NCBI GenBank assembly: GCA_028874915.1
Contig: JAPPHA010000051.1
Location: forward strand, 1 to 64,000
Source: Paracoccaceae bacterium
GTDB lineage: Bacteria; Pseudomonadota; Alphaproteobacteria; Rhodobacterales; Rhodobacteraceae
Length of the DNA stretch: 64,000 bases
Direction: 5' to 3'
Positions 8,400 through 17,091 of this stretch are shown here, piece by piece; position 1 is the first letter of the stretch; every line of letters starts with the position of its first letter. The notes under the pieces are model-generated. The model worked only from the letters and a program-made list of their open reading frames with translations, had not been told where the DNA came from and ran no database searches. The translations under genes were made by a program, and so were the position numbers.

Positions 8400-9380
8400 A
8401 TGAAACTTTTCCTGAGACACACGGCAGCCCTCTGCCTGGCCGCGGTCATCTCCGGCAGCGCGGTCGCCGCTGAGAAGCAGTACGTCAACATTGGAACCGC
8501 CGGAATTGGCGGCGGTTACTACCCGACCGGCGGTTTCATCTGCAACGTCCTGAACAAGAGCCGCAAGGCTTTTGGACACAAGATCCGGTGCACGGTAGAG
8601 AGCACGGGCGGTTCGGTTGCCAATCTGCGATCCATCCAGGCGGGCGAGATGGATGTCGCAATTGCCCAGTCCGACTGGCAGTTCCACTCCTGGAACGGCA
8701 CGAACAAGTTCGAGGAAGACGGCAAGAACGAAGATCTGCGATTCCTCTTCTCACTGCACGCCGATACTGTTCACGTGGTCGCCAGGGCCGACGTACAGGG
8801 CTCGTCCTTTACCGACCTCAAGGGCAAGCTCGTCAACATCGGCAACGTCGGCTCCGGGACCGAAGCGACCGTCATCACGGCCCTGAATCAATACGACGCG
8901 ACACCGGAATCCTATTTCAAGCAGGCAACACGTCTGACGTCCCGGGAACAGGCCCAGGCGCTCTGCGACGGAAAGATTGATGCCTACATCTATCCGACGG
9001 GAATCACCGCCGCGACTGTCACCGAGGCCACAAACACTTGCGATACCAAAATTCTCAACTGGAACGACGAGCCGATCAGGGATCTCGTCGACAAGACGCC
9101 CTACTATGGCTACATCACGATCCCCGGCGGGAGCTACGTGGGCCAGCCGAGCGACGTCAAGACATGGGGTCTGCTCGCAACAGTCGTGGCTTCAGCCGAC
9201 ACCGACGATGACGTCATCTACTATCTGACCAAGGCCGTTTTTGACAACTACGAGGACTTCAAGAAACAGTCCACGCTCTATGTGGGGATTACCCGTGAAG
9301 GGTCGGTGGAAAATGGCAAGACCGCACCGTTCCATCCGGGTGCCGAAAGGTACTTCAAGGAAGTCGGGCTGATCAATTAG
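8400..9380 (+). CDS. TAXI-type TRAP transporter substrate-binding protein
   Basis: This is a periplasmic receptor of the TRAP-associated extracytoplasmic immunogenic (TAXI) family. A signal peptide of about 23 residues ends near AVAA-E. The mature part begins with the diagnostic VNIGTAGIGGGYYPTGGFICN, followed by the family segment TGGSVANLRSIQAGEMDVAIAQSD. Length is 326 residues. I chose the ATG at 8400 (AGGGAGA upstream) over an earlier GTG that would bury the signal peptide. A fused TRAP permease lies downstream. Characterised TAXI receptors bind glutamate-like acids, so with the pyroglutamate genes nearby a glutamate or 5-oxoproline ligand is plausible (inference). Confidence 0.93.
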   Translation: MKLFLRHTAALCLAAVISGSAVAAEKQYVNIGTAGIGGGYYPTGGFICNVLNKSRKAFGHKIRCTVESTGGSVANLRSIQAGEMDVAIAQSDWQFHSWNGTNKFEEDGKNEDLRFLFSLHADTVHVVARADVQGSSFTDLKGKLVNIGNVGSGTEATVITALNQYDATPESYFKQATRLTSREQAQALCDGKIDAYIYPTGITAATVTEATNTCDTKILNWNDEPIRDLVDKTPYYGYITIPGGSYVGQPSDVKTWGLLATVVASADTDDDVIYYLTKAVFDNYEDFKKQSTLYVGITREGSVENGKTAPFHPGAERYFKEVGLIN

Positions 9381-9400
9381 ACGACGGGTGACCTCCCGGA

Positions 9401-9432
9401 GGGGGTGGAGCCGCGGACAGGGCTTCACCCCC
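9401..9432 (+). other. Intercistronic hairpin between TAXI receptor and TRAP permease
   Basis: GGGGGTGGAGCC (9401-9412) can pair with GGCTTCACCCCC (9421-9432) over 12 positions, one of them a G-U, around an 8-base loop. No run of T follows, so it is unlikely to be a strong intrinsic terminator. Its place 20 bases after the receptor stop fits an mRNA-stabilising or attenuating element that keeps binding protein in excess over permease. Confidence 0.6.
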
Positions 9433-9482
9433 GGTTTCTGTAAAGCCACGGCGCCCCGCCTCGCATTTCAGAGTGACCGGCC

Positions 9483-12107
9483 ATGAGCGCTACGGACCCA
9501 CCGCAGATGCCGAAGGAACCTGGCGAACAGACGTCGTACACGAAAGAACTCGAAGAACTGGTCGCATCGGACACCGGCAGGCGGAATCCGGGGCCCACTG
9601 TCAGCAAGTTCCTCTTTGCCGTCGCCCTTTTTTGGGCGCTCTATCAACTCTACATGGCCTCGCCGCTTCCATTCGTGTTCGGCATAGGCATCATCGACGA
9701 CACACAGCAGCGTTCGATTCACCTGGCTTTCGCCCTGCTCCTGGGCTGCGCAGCCTACCCGGCCTTCAAGAGGTCGCCACGCAGTCACGTCCCACTGCAT
9801 GACTGGGCACTTGCGATCATGGCGTGCTTCTGCACGCTTTACATCGTCCTGTTCTATGGCGACGTTTCGTCTCGTGCCGGCGGCAACCGGACTGACATTG
9901 AGACAGTCGTGTCCGTTGTCGGGATCCTGACGGTGCTGGAGCTAACGCGCCGCTCGCTGGGGACACCGCTCGTCATCGTTGCCTTCGTTTTCATGGGCTA
10001 CGCCTTTCTCGGCCCTCACATGCCCGATGTGATCTCGCACCGCGGTGTCTCGCTCGACCGCTTCGTCGATCACATGTGGCTCACCACGGAAGGCGTGTTC
10101 GGCCTGCCCCTGGGCGTTTCCAACAGCTTCATCTTCCTGTTCGTGCTCTTCGGTGCCTTGCTTGACAAGGCAGGAGCAGGGAACTTCTTCATCAAGCTGT
10201 CCTTCGCCCTCCTCGGCCACCTGCGTGGCGGACCTGCAAAGGCGGCGGTCGTCTCATCCGGATTGACTGGGCTCATATCGGGCTCCGCGATTGCCAACGT
10301 GGTCACGACCGGAACTTTCACGATTCCGCTCATGAAGCGGATCGGATTTCCGGCCGAGAAAGCCGGAGCCATCGAGGTCTCGTCTTCCATCAACGGCCAG
10401 ATCACGCCGCCGGTCATGGGGGCCGCAGCCTTCCTGATGACCGAATTCGTCGGAATTTCGTACTTCGAGGTCATCAAGCACGCCTTCCTGCCTGCGGTAA
10501 TCTCTTATATCGGTCTCTTCTACATCGTGCACCTGGAAGCCGAGAAGATGGGCCTGCCGGTCCTCAAAAAGGTCCGTGAGACAACAACGGGCCGCCGGGT
10601 CATCAACTTCCTGATTACGGTTTGCTCAATTGTCATTCTGAGTGGTCTTCTCTACTTTTTCTTCACGTTCCTGACTGCGATGCTTGGCGCCGCTGCGATC
10701 TACGTCGCCGGTGCCATCATGATCATAGCCTATCTGGCTCTTCTGAAGGCTGCCTCGCGTTATCCCGGGCTTGAAATCGACGATCCCAGCGCGCCGCTGG
10801 TGAAAATTCCGGACGCGCTGCCGATCCTCATGGCCGGGCTCTATTTCGTGATCCCGATTGGCGTCCTCGTCTGGTGCCTGATGATCGAGCGTCTGTCGCC
10901 AGGCCTCTCCGTGACCTGGGCGATCGCGACCATAGTGGTCGTAATGCTGACCCAGCATCCGATCATCAATGCCTTTCGCAGGAAGGAAGCAAGCGTCAAG
11001 GAGGGCATCCTCCGCGGTTTCTCCGAACTCCTGGACGGGATGGCGGCCGGGTCGCGCAACATGGTAGGCATTGCCATTGCCATGGCCGCGGCTGGCATCA
11101 TCGTCGGCGTTGTCTCCATTACGGGCCTGGGCCTCATCATGACAGAGGTCATCGACGCCGTGTCCGGCGGCAACGTCATGGTCATGCTGGTTTTCACTGC
11201 CATCATGTGCATGATCTTGGGTATGGGGCTGCCGACGACGGCGAACTATATTGTCGTTGCCTCGGTCATGGCCCAACCCTTTGTGACTCTGGCCTCTCAG
11301 CACGGTATCATCGTGCCGCTGATCGCGGTTCATCTCTTCGTCTTCTACTTCGGGCTGATATCGGGAACCACGCCGCCGGTGGCGGTCGACGCCTTTGCCG
11401 GCGCCGCCGTGGCGCGCTCGGATCCCATGAAGACCGCGATCAATTCCTTCCTCTATGACATCCGGACCTCGGTGCTGCCCTTCATTTTCATTTTCAACCC
11501 GGGCCTCCTCCTGATCGGCATCGACCATTGGTGGGAGTACATCGTTGTCGTCACGACTGCCATCATGGCCATGTGTATCTTCGGGGCGGCAACGAAAGCT
11601 TATTTCCTGACCAGGAGCCGAGTTTGGGAATCTGTGATCCTGCTGGTGGTTGCGTTTACCCTGATAAGGCCGGGTTTCTGGCTTGACAGGTTTCAGATGC
11701 CTTTCCTGCCGGTTGATCCTGCCACGATAGAAGAGCTCGCCGCTGAGCAGCCGGGCGATGCCAATATTCGCCTCCTTGTGGAAGGGGAGAACTTCAGCGG
11801 CGACCTGGTGAGGAAGGTCGTGCTTCTGCCTTTGGGTGCGGCTGGGGCGGAGGGCGCGGACCGACTCTACGACAGTGCCGGCCTATCCGTTTCCGTCGAC
11901 GCCGGAACAGTCCTCGTCGAAGACGTTCGCCTGAACAGCCCGGCGCAGCAATGGGGTATGGATTTCGACTGGGTCATTCTTGAGCTGCAACTGCCAGCTG
12001 AGCGTGCGGCCAAGGAATGGTTCTACGTACCGGCCGTCGCTCTCCTTGCTCTCGTCGTGACACTGCAGTTGAAGCGCAGGCGACGTACCGTCGCCATCGA
12101 GACCTGA
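9483..12107 (+). CDS. TRAP transporter fused permease (DctQ-DctM fusion, 4TM/12TM) with C-terminal DUF3394-like region
   Basis: This is the membrane component of the TAXI-TRAP system: a sodium-driven symporter in which the small and large permease subunits are fused. The 874-residue protein has an N-terminal cytoplasmic tail, four helices (about 40-185) and a DctM-like domain from about 205 with SGSAIANVVTTGTFTIPLMK and GQITPPVMGAAAFLMTEF. A mirror-image second half carries LGMGLPTTANYIV and SGTTPPVAVDAF. After about residue 700 comes a DUF3394-like segment (LLVVAFTLIRPGFW, then a beta-rich soluble part) and a last helix. The length matches permeases carrying this extra domain. It is co-directional with the receptor and a UspA gene. 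Confidence 0.93.
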   Translation: MSATDPPQMPKEPGEQTSYTKELEELVASDTGRRNPGPTVSKFLFAVALFWALYQLYMASPLPFVFGIGIIDDTQQRSIHLAFALLLGCAAYPAFKRSPRSHVPLHDWALAIMACFCTLYIVLFYGDVSSRAGGNRTDIETVVSVVGILTVLELTRRSLGTPLVIVAFVFMGYAFLGPHMPDVISHRGVSLDRFVDHMWLTTEGVFGLPLGVSNSFIFLFVLFGALLDKAGAGNFFIKLSFALLGHLRGGPAKAAVVSSGLTGLISGSAIANVVTTGTFTIPLMKRIGFPAEKAGAIEVSSSINGQITPPVMGAAAFLMTEFVGISYFEVIKHAFLPAVISYIGLFYIVHLEAEKMGLPVLKKVRETTTGRRVINFLITVCSIVILSGLLYFFFTFLTAMLGAAAIYVAGAIMIIAYLALLKAASRYPGLEIDDPSAPLVKIPDALPILMAGLYFVIPIGVLVWCLMIERLSPGLSVTWAIATIVVVMLTQHPIINAFRRKEASVKEGILRGFSELLDGMAAGSRNMVGIAIAMAAAGIIVGVVSITGLGLIMTEVIDAVSGGNVMVMLVFTAIMCMILGMGLPTTANYIVVASVMAQPFVTLASQHGIIVPLIAVHLFVFYFGLISGTTPPVAVDAFAGAAVARSDPMKTAINSFLYDIRTSVLPFIFIFNPGLLLIGIDHWWEYIVVVTTAIMAMCIFGAATKAYFLTRSRVWESVILLVVAFTLIRPGFWLDRFQMPFLPVDPATIEELAAEQPGDANIRLLVEGENFSGDLVRKVVLLPLGAAGAEGADRLYDSAGLSVSVDAGTVLVEDVRLNSPAQQWGMDFDWVILELQLPAERAAKEWFYVPAVALLALVVTLQLKRRRRTVAIET

Positions 12108-12168
12108 CGGCCTGCCCGAAGGCGCGAGAGTCCCACGATATTGAGAGCAAGGATTATAAAGGCGACCC

Positions 12169-12645
12169 ATGTACGAGCGCATACTTCTTCCATTGGACCT
12201 GAGCAGTCCGGAGAGCCAAACCAAGGCGGCAGAGACCGCCGTCACCCTGGCGAAGGGCTTCTCGGCCCGCGTTTATCCGATGACAGTGATTCCGGACTAC
12301 GGCCTGTCCCGGGTCATCGGTGCCTATTTCCCGATAGGATTCGAGGAGATGGCGGAAACGGACGCCAGGAACGCGCTCAGTGACTTTGTCGCCCAAGAAA
12401 TCCCTGCAGACCTTTTGGGGACGCGATTTGTTGCTCACGGTACGATCTATCAGGAGATTCTCGCAGTCGCCGACCAGGTTGGGGCGGATCTGATCGTGAT
12501 GGCCTCTCATCGGCCTGAACTGCAACACTACCTGTTGGGCCCGAACGCTGCCAGGGTCGTCCGTCATGCCAAGTGTTCTGTCTTTATTGCCCGTAGGGAC
12601 GAGGAGCCCGTGGGCCGGGGCGACACGACCGCGGCAACCCATTAG
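12169..12645 (+). CDS. Universal stress protein A family protein (TRAP-associated)
   Basis: The 158-residue single UspA domain begins YERILLPLDLSSPES. The nucleotide-binding region near the end reads ADLIVMASHRPELQHYLLGPNAARVVRHAKCSVFIAR, which departs from the usual G-2x-G-9x-G(S/T) pattern (HRPELQ where HGRxGL is expected), so ATP binding is uncertain. UspA proteins encoded beside TRAP transporters, such as TeaD of the ectoine system, bind ATP and tune transporter activity. This gene sits 61 bases after the permease and probably has that regulatory role. Confidence 0.88.
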   Translation: MYERILLPLDLSSPESQTKAAETAVTLAKGFSARVYPMTVIPDYGLSRVIGAYFPIGFEEMAETDARNALSDFVAQEIPADLLGTRFVAHGTIYQEILAVADQVGADLIVMASHRPELQHYLLGPNAARVVRHAKCSVFIARRDEEPVGRGDTTAATH

Positions 12646-13297
12646 GGGACAGATTGCCGTGGACAAGCTCGGGGAACTTGGAAGCAAGTGGTCGTCACTG
12701 GCCATTTCTGGGCAGTTGCTACGGCGCAAGCGCCGGAGAGTCTGAGAGACTGAACGGAAAGTGGCGAGTGGCTCCGGGACATGGCTCTCCCGTCGAAACT
12801 CGACCTTCACATGGAGATCGCCAGGCGTTGGACTGAAGCCACCCGCTATGAACACACGCGTAGCGGAACGGAATTGGAATCGTCCCTGACGAACGCGGAA
12901 TGGGTCCTGATCGAACCGCTGCGTCCACCCCCGTCACGGATGGGTTAGCCGCGGATGGAACACCCGGGTCAGCCCCGTTCTCGGCCTTTGCAGCGAGCAC
13001 GGCGGCGACCCCCTTTCATCGGCCTGCGTGTGCATTCGGCGCGGGCCTTCGTGAAGATCGACACCGACCGTCAGTCGGCCCGGAATTCGACACGGGAGCC
13101 GACAGCGCGCCGGGGACGGAAGGCGCACCAGAAAGCGGACACGCGTCGACCGGTTGCGTCGGATGTTCTTCCGATCGAAATGGTCCGGTGTCGCGTGAGA
13201 ACTGATTGTCAATGACGGATCTCGTCTGATCCGACAGCAGAGCCTTTCCGTATGGATCGACCGTAGTCCCGGCTGTGCGCCAGCCAAGGGTGCCGGT
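12646..13297. other. Long intergenic region containing an IS remnant
   Basis: Apart from the IS5-like remnant at 12781-12948 I see no gene. The region separates the convergent TAXI-TRAP operon and the dctPQM operon. The segment 12950-13240 has a long plus-strand frame of Arg-rich, low-quality sequence that looks non-coding. Confidence 0.5.
12781..12948 (+). pseudogene. IS5-family transposase N-terminal remnant
   Basis: Reading from 12781, the last third of this frame spells YEHTRSGTELESSLTNAEW and then VLIEPLRPPPSRMG before a TAG at 12946. This matches the N-terminus of IS5/IS1031-type transposases (Y-x-R-x-G...SDLTDAEWALIEPLLPPPxRxGRPRK). The frame stops exactly where GRPRK should follow, and the DDE domain is absent on either strand nearby. 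It is a dead fragment, not a mobile element. No terminal inverted repeats were identified. Confidence 0.6.
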
Positions 13298-14641
13298 TCA
13301 GGATCCGGGTCCGCGCATGGTTCCTGGCAGGTACAGCGAAAGTTCAGGAAATGCGGCAATGACCGCGAGGCAGATCAGCATCGCCAACCAGAACGGCATG
13401 ATGCCGGCGTAGATGTCTTTCATGGGGACATCGGAAACGCTTTTCACGACGAAGACGTTCATTCCAACGGGAGGGCTTATCAAAGCCATTTCAAGGACGA
13501 TAACCATGATGACACCGAACCAGATCTTCAGATCCGATTCAGTCAGAATCCCAAACACCTCCCGAATGCGCGACTGCTGGATGATCGGCAGCACGATGGG
13601 AAGGACAAGGACCATCATCGCGAAGCCATCAAGAAAGGTTCCGAGAAAAACGAAAACAGCAAGAACAAGTGCCAGAAGAGCAACGGGATGCAGGTCCAGA
13701 ACCGCAAGCCCGGCGGCGAGTGCCGCCGGGATTTGCGTAAGGGCGAGGAAGGGGGAGAAGACGCTGGCACCGATAATGATGAAGTAGATCATCACAGTCG
13801 TTGAAACGGTCTTGAGAACGGCATCGGCAAGGGATGCGCGCGAGAACGCCGTGCGCGGAAGCGCAAACAGGAATGCGAGGGTCGCACCGACGGCCGCGGC
13901 CTCAACGGGCGTGAATACGCCGCCGTAGATGCCGCCAATGGAGGCAAAGATGATCATTAGGATCGAGGTCCCGCGCGCGAGGTAGACAAGGCGTTCACGC
14001 AAGCTGAACCGGCGCCCGGCGGGTCCGATTTCCCGTTTGAACAAGGTGAGAATCGAAATCACTGCCATAAAGAAAGCGGACAACAGCAACCCCGGAACTA
14101 TGCCGGCCAGGAACAGGCGGCCAATCGATTCCTCCGTCAGGATTGCGTAGACGATGAAACCCGTGGACGGTGGAATCAGGATACCGAGAGTCCCACCTGC
14201 GGCAACGGATCCCGCTGCCAGCCTTGGGTCGTAGCCGAACCGCTTCATCTCGGGCAGTGCGACGCGGCCAAGTGTCAACGCTGAGGCGACGGAAGAGCCG
14301 GAGAGTGCGGCGAATCCGGTGCAGCCAAGGATCGTGGCGTGGGCCAGGCCGCCCCTGAAGTGGCCGGTCCAGGCGTATGCCGCATTGTAGAGATCGCGAC
14401 TCATTCCGGAGGCACCGGCGATGTTTCCCATCAGGACAAACAGCGGAATGACGGTCAGTTCAACGTAAGTGAGCGTCCCCCAGATCTCCGTGTAGAGTGT
14501 GGAGACTGCCGCAGACCACGAGTTCAGAATCGTGATTCCCGCCATGCCCGCAATGACCATCGCGAATGCGACGGGCATCCGGAAAACCATCAGCAGGAAA
14601 AGGAGGAACAGACCGAACAGGCCGACGGAAACCGAACTCAT
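13298..14641 (-). CDS. dctM: TRAP transporter large permease subunit, DctM family
   Basis: This 447-residue, 12-helix membrane protein carries the DctM hallmarks: an LMGNIAGASGMS segment near residue 70, GCTGFAALSGSSVASALTLGRVALPEMKRFGYD, then GGTLGILIPPSTGFIVYA. The C-terminal half has GTFLDGFAMMVLVLPIVLPI and SPPVGMNVFVVKS. It forms the sodium-coupled translocation channel together with DctQ. Its start overlaps the dctQ stop by four bases, giving an operon dctP-dctQ-dctM on the minus strand. The gene is complete. Confidence 0.95.
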   Translation of the reverse strand: MSSVSVGLFGLFLLFLLMVFRMPVAFAMVIAGMAGITILNSWSAAVSTLYTEIWGTLTYVELTVIPLFVLMGNIAGASGMSRDLYNAAYAWTGHFRGGLAHATILGCTGFAALSGSSVASALTLGRVALPEMKRFGYDPRLAAGSVAAGGTLGILIPPSTGFIVYAILTEESIGRLFLAGIVPGLLLSAFFMAVISILTLFKREIGPAGRRFSLRERLVYLARGTSILMIIFASIGGIYGGVFTPVEAAAVGATLAFLFALPRTAFSRASLADAVLKTVSTTVMIYFIIIGASVFSPFLALTQIPAALAAGLAVLDLHPVALLALVLAVFVFLGTFLDGFAMMVLVLPIVLPIIQQSRIREVFGILTESDLKIWFGVIMVIVLEMALISPPVGMNVFVVKSVSDVPMKDIYAGIMPFWLAMLICLAVIAAFPELSLYLPGTMRGPGS

Positions 14642-15165
14642 TTGTCGTCTGACTTCGTTGCGCTCAAGGGTTCCGCAATGACTTCAACGATGAGAATGGC
14701 CGCATGAATCGATGCCACGGCCAGTATCACCAGGACGAAAGGCCGATGCGGGATCAGGATCATGTTTGTCGCTTCGAAAAACAGCGCGGCATCCTCAGCC
14801 GCCGCGATCGAACGCCAGGCAATCACAGAAAAGAGACCGGCGAGCATCAGTTTCACGAATAACGCGCGCATCAACTCAAGTGTCTTGAGCGGAAGGGAGT
14901 CATAGAGGTCGACACTGATGTGTCCGCCTGAACGCCACGTGTATGGCGCCGCAAGCGTCACACACAGCACCATACCCATTTCGACGATATCCTGCCGGCC
15001 CCGGAGGGGTGCTGAAAGGAAATAGCGCATCAGAACGTCGCAAAACGTAATTGCAACGAGTGCACCGAGAACGACCCCGGCCCCGAGTGCCATGAACACG
15101 GCGAACCTGTCGATTGTCCCGGGTATCCCGGTGACGCCGGATGGCCGTTCCCCGTGGTCCTCCAA
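14638..15165 (-). CDS. dctQ: TRAP transporter small permease subunit, DctQ family
   Basis: The 175-residue protein has four predicted helices. The family pattern is visible: a first helix rich in Val/Ala/Leu, then CDVLMRYFLSAPLRGRQDIVEMGMV and a YTWRSGGHISVDLYDSLP segment (usual RxGxHIxVD). DctQ is required with DctM for transport and probably mediates contact with the receptor. It begins 14 bases after the dctP stop and overlaps dctM by ATGA. Confidence 0.92.
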   Translation of the reverse strand: MEDHGERPSGVTGIPGTIDRFAVFMALGAGVVLGALVAITFCDVLMRYFLSAPLRGRQDIVEMGMVLCVTLAAPYTWRSGGHISVDLYDSLPLKTLELMRALFVKLMLAGLFSVIAWRSIAAAEDAALFFEATNMILIPHRPFVLVILAVASIHAAILIVEVIAEPLSATKSDDK

Positions 15166-15179
15166 GTGGCAGGACGCCC

Positions 15180-16190
15180 CTAGTTCACCATTGCGGCAAT
15201 GACAGCCGTAGCCGGAATGCCCCTCGCGTCCAATTCGACCTTCAGGGCTCCCACGGCAGCCATTGCCCTTGCGTCAAAAGTAGCCCGTACTTCGTCGGAC
15301 AGGACGATTGTTTCCGCACCTTCCTTGGCGGCAAACCTTTCGAGTGCGAGTTCGCCGAAATTTGCAAGTCCTTCTGCCGCACGCTGCGACATGTCGAGGC
15401 CGGTGAGATCGTCGAGGTGAGCCCTTTCGACATCGGTCAACTCACCGTATGCCTCTTCGTTGGCAACAAGAAAAATGGCAGTCGGCATTTCCGGAAGGTT
15501 TGTCGTGACGAAATTCGTGATTTCGATCAACTTGAAGATCAACAGCGAGTCCGATCCCATCAGGGCTCCGTCCACGACACCCGTGTTCATTGCAGTATAC
15601 ACCTTGTTGGCAGGCATCGGCACCGGCGTCGCACCGTAGGACTCGATTACGGTCGCCGCAGATGCCGACGCGACGCGTATTTTGAGGCCGTCGAGATCCT
15701 CAAGGGATCGGATCGGCTTTTCTGTCATCATGAGGACAGCCGGTGGGGTAACGAACAGGGCCAAGGGCACAGTTTTCTTGAATTCGTCCCTCAGGAATTC
15801 GTCCATGACTTTCCAGATCTTCGCGGTCGCATCTTCATGCCCACTGCTGACCCCGGGAAGTTCGACGAGCAGTGTCTTGGGGAATATCGATGACGTATAA
15901 CCGGGAAGCCCGTATGAGATTTCAGCGATGCGCGAAACGGCACGTTTGTATTGTTCAACCGGTCCCTTTCCAAGTTCGCCGGAAGGATAGATCTCCACGC
16001 GAACCGAACCATCCGTGGCAGCTTCGAGATCGGAAGCAAACTCTTCGAAGATCGGCTTGTGAAGGACGTACACCGGGGGCAGGAAACTGGCGAGCTTCAG
16101 CACCTTTTCCTCGCCTGCGATAGCGGATGATCCCCCGGAGAACGCGAGCGCGGCAACTGCTGCGGCCAATGTATCTCTGAACAGCTTCAT
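15180..16190 (-). CDS. dctP: TRAP transporter substrate-binding protein, DctP family
   Basis: Periplasmic receptor of the DctPQM system. GGAGGA lies just upstream of the ATG at 16190, which I prefer to one 12 bases earlier. A signal peptide of about 25 residues (ending SSAIAG-EE) follows. The mature protein has LKIRVASASAATVIESYGATPVPM, containing the conserved Arg that binds the ligand carboxylate, and TGVVDGALMGSD further on. Length is 336 residues. The ligand is some organic acid. The divergent IclR operon encodes CoA-transferase and urocanase-like enzymes, so the imported acid may be their substrate (inference). Confidence 0.93.
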   Translation of the reverse strand: MKLFRDTLAAAVAALAFSGGSSAIAGEEKVLKLASFLPPVYVLHKPIFEEFASDLEAATDGSVRVEIYPSGELGKGPVEQYKRAVSRIAEISYGLPGYTSSIFPKTLLVELPGVSSGHEDATAKIWKVMDEFLRDEFKKTVPLALFVTPPAVLMMTEKPIRSLEDLDGLKIRVASASAATVIESYGATPVPMPANKVYTAMNTGVVDGALMGSDSLLIFKLIEITNFVTTNLPEMPTAIFLVANEEAYGELTDVERAHLDDLTGLDMSQRAAEGLANFGELALERFAAKEGAETIVLSDEVRATFDARAMAAVGALKVELDARGIPATAVIAAMVN

Positions 16191-16252
16191 GTTTTCCTCC
16201 ATGGGCAGGCATTCCTTGTCATGAAACTGCTATTCCAAAATGTGGTTCGAAG

Positions 16253-16264
16253 CAATATATATTG
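16253..16264. promoter_or_regulatory. Perfect 12-base palindrome between dctP and the IclR gene
   Basis: CAATATATATTG is its own reverse complement and sits three bases before the preferred iclR-type start. In the 76-base divergent gap it could be an IclR binding site or overlap a -10 element. IclR family operators are short AT-rich palindromes, so autoregulation plus control of dctPQM is plausible. Confidence 0.45.
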
Positions 16265-16266
16265 GG

Positions 16267-17091
16267 ATGATGATGCGGGTCGCACCAGAAGCTGGGACAT
16301 TCAAGGGCGTCGGGCTCGTACGGAAGGCGTTCCTGATTCTCGACCTCTTCCAACCGGACCGCCCGAACTGGTCGCAAAAAGAGGTTGCCGAAGTCACCGG
16401 CATGCCGAAGTCGACGGTGAACCGGCTGACCAGGTTCCTTGTCAGCCGCGGCTATCTGGTCCAGCTGCCCGAGCGGAATCGTTATTCCCTGGGGGCCGCA
16501 TCCATTGATCTCGGCCGGCGAGCCTCCGAACTGTTCGACTTCCGTGACATTTGCAGGCCGATGCTTGAACGGTTGTCACAGGAAACCGGCGAAACGGTGC
16601 TGCTCACGAACTTGGTCGGTTCGGGGAATGCGGTTCGTTGCGTCGAGCAGATAGAAAGTACGAGAGAGGGACTGCGCGTCTTTGAACAGATCGGCAACAC
16701 TTTCCCCCTGCATGCGGGCGCTGCCCCAAAGGCTGTCCTGGCAGCACTTCCGGATGAAGCTGCGGAGCGATACCTCGCCCGCCCCCTCCAGGCCATTACC
16801 GCCAAGACGCTTGTGGAACCGGCAGCACTTCGCCGCGACATACTTGAAACGCGCGGACGGGGGTTTTCATTCTCGAATGGCGAAACTTACGAAGGCGTTG
16901 CAGGAATCGGCGCCGCATTCTTCTGGGGCAACGGCAGTCCGGCCGGCAGCATGGCCGTCGCGTTGCCGGTCCACAGGTTGACACACCGAAATTATGAACG
17001 GTTCGGTGCCCTACTCGAATTGGCGTGCCACGAAGTCACGGACATTCTCGCAGCAAGACGATGTGATGATCCCATTCGGGAATCCGTTTGA
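16267..17091 (+). CDS. IclR family transcriptional regulator
   Basis: The 274-residue regulator has an N-terminal winged helix (about 12-75) with LDLFQPDRPNWSQKEVAEVTGMPKSTVNRLTRFLVSRGYL, the classic IclR HTH. The effector domain carries FPLHAGAAPKAVLAALP and GVAGIGAAFFWGNGSPAGSMAVALPVHR. Three ATG codons in a row (16267, 16270, 16273) follow a palindrome. An ATG at 16240 is possible but has no ribosome site and would place the palindrome inside the gene. It heads a four-gene operon with overlapping stops and starts and is divergent from dctPQM, so it probably controls both. Confidence 0.88.
   Translation: MMMRVAPEAGTFKGVGLVRKAFLILDLFQPDRPNWSQKEVAEVTGMPKSTVNRLTRFLVSRGYLVQLPERNRYSLGAASIDLGRRASELFDFRDICRPMLERLSQETGETVLLTNLVGSGNAVRCVEQIESTREGLRVFEQIGNTFPLHAGAAPKAVLAALPDEAAERYLARPLQAITAKTLVEPAALRRDILETRGRGFSFSNGETYEGVAGIGAAFFWGNGSPAGSMAVALPVHRLTHRNYERFGALLELACHEVTDILAARRCDDPIRESV

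Noticed and set aside
10626-11528. 300-codon minus-strand frame within the TRAP permease
   Set aside because: Asp/His/Arg-rich low-complexity product antisense to a well-supported membrane protein; a shadow.
12950-13215. Continuation of the IS5-like transposase after its stop
   Set aside because: The same frame downstream is Arg-rich and does not match the DDE domain, and other frames do not either.
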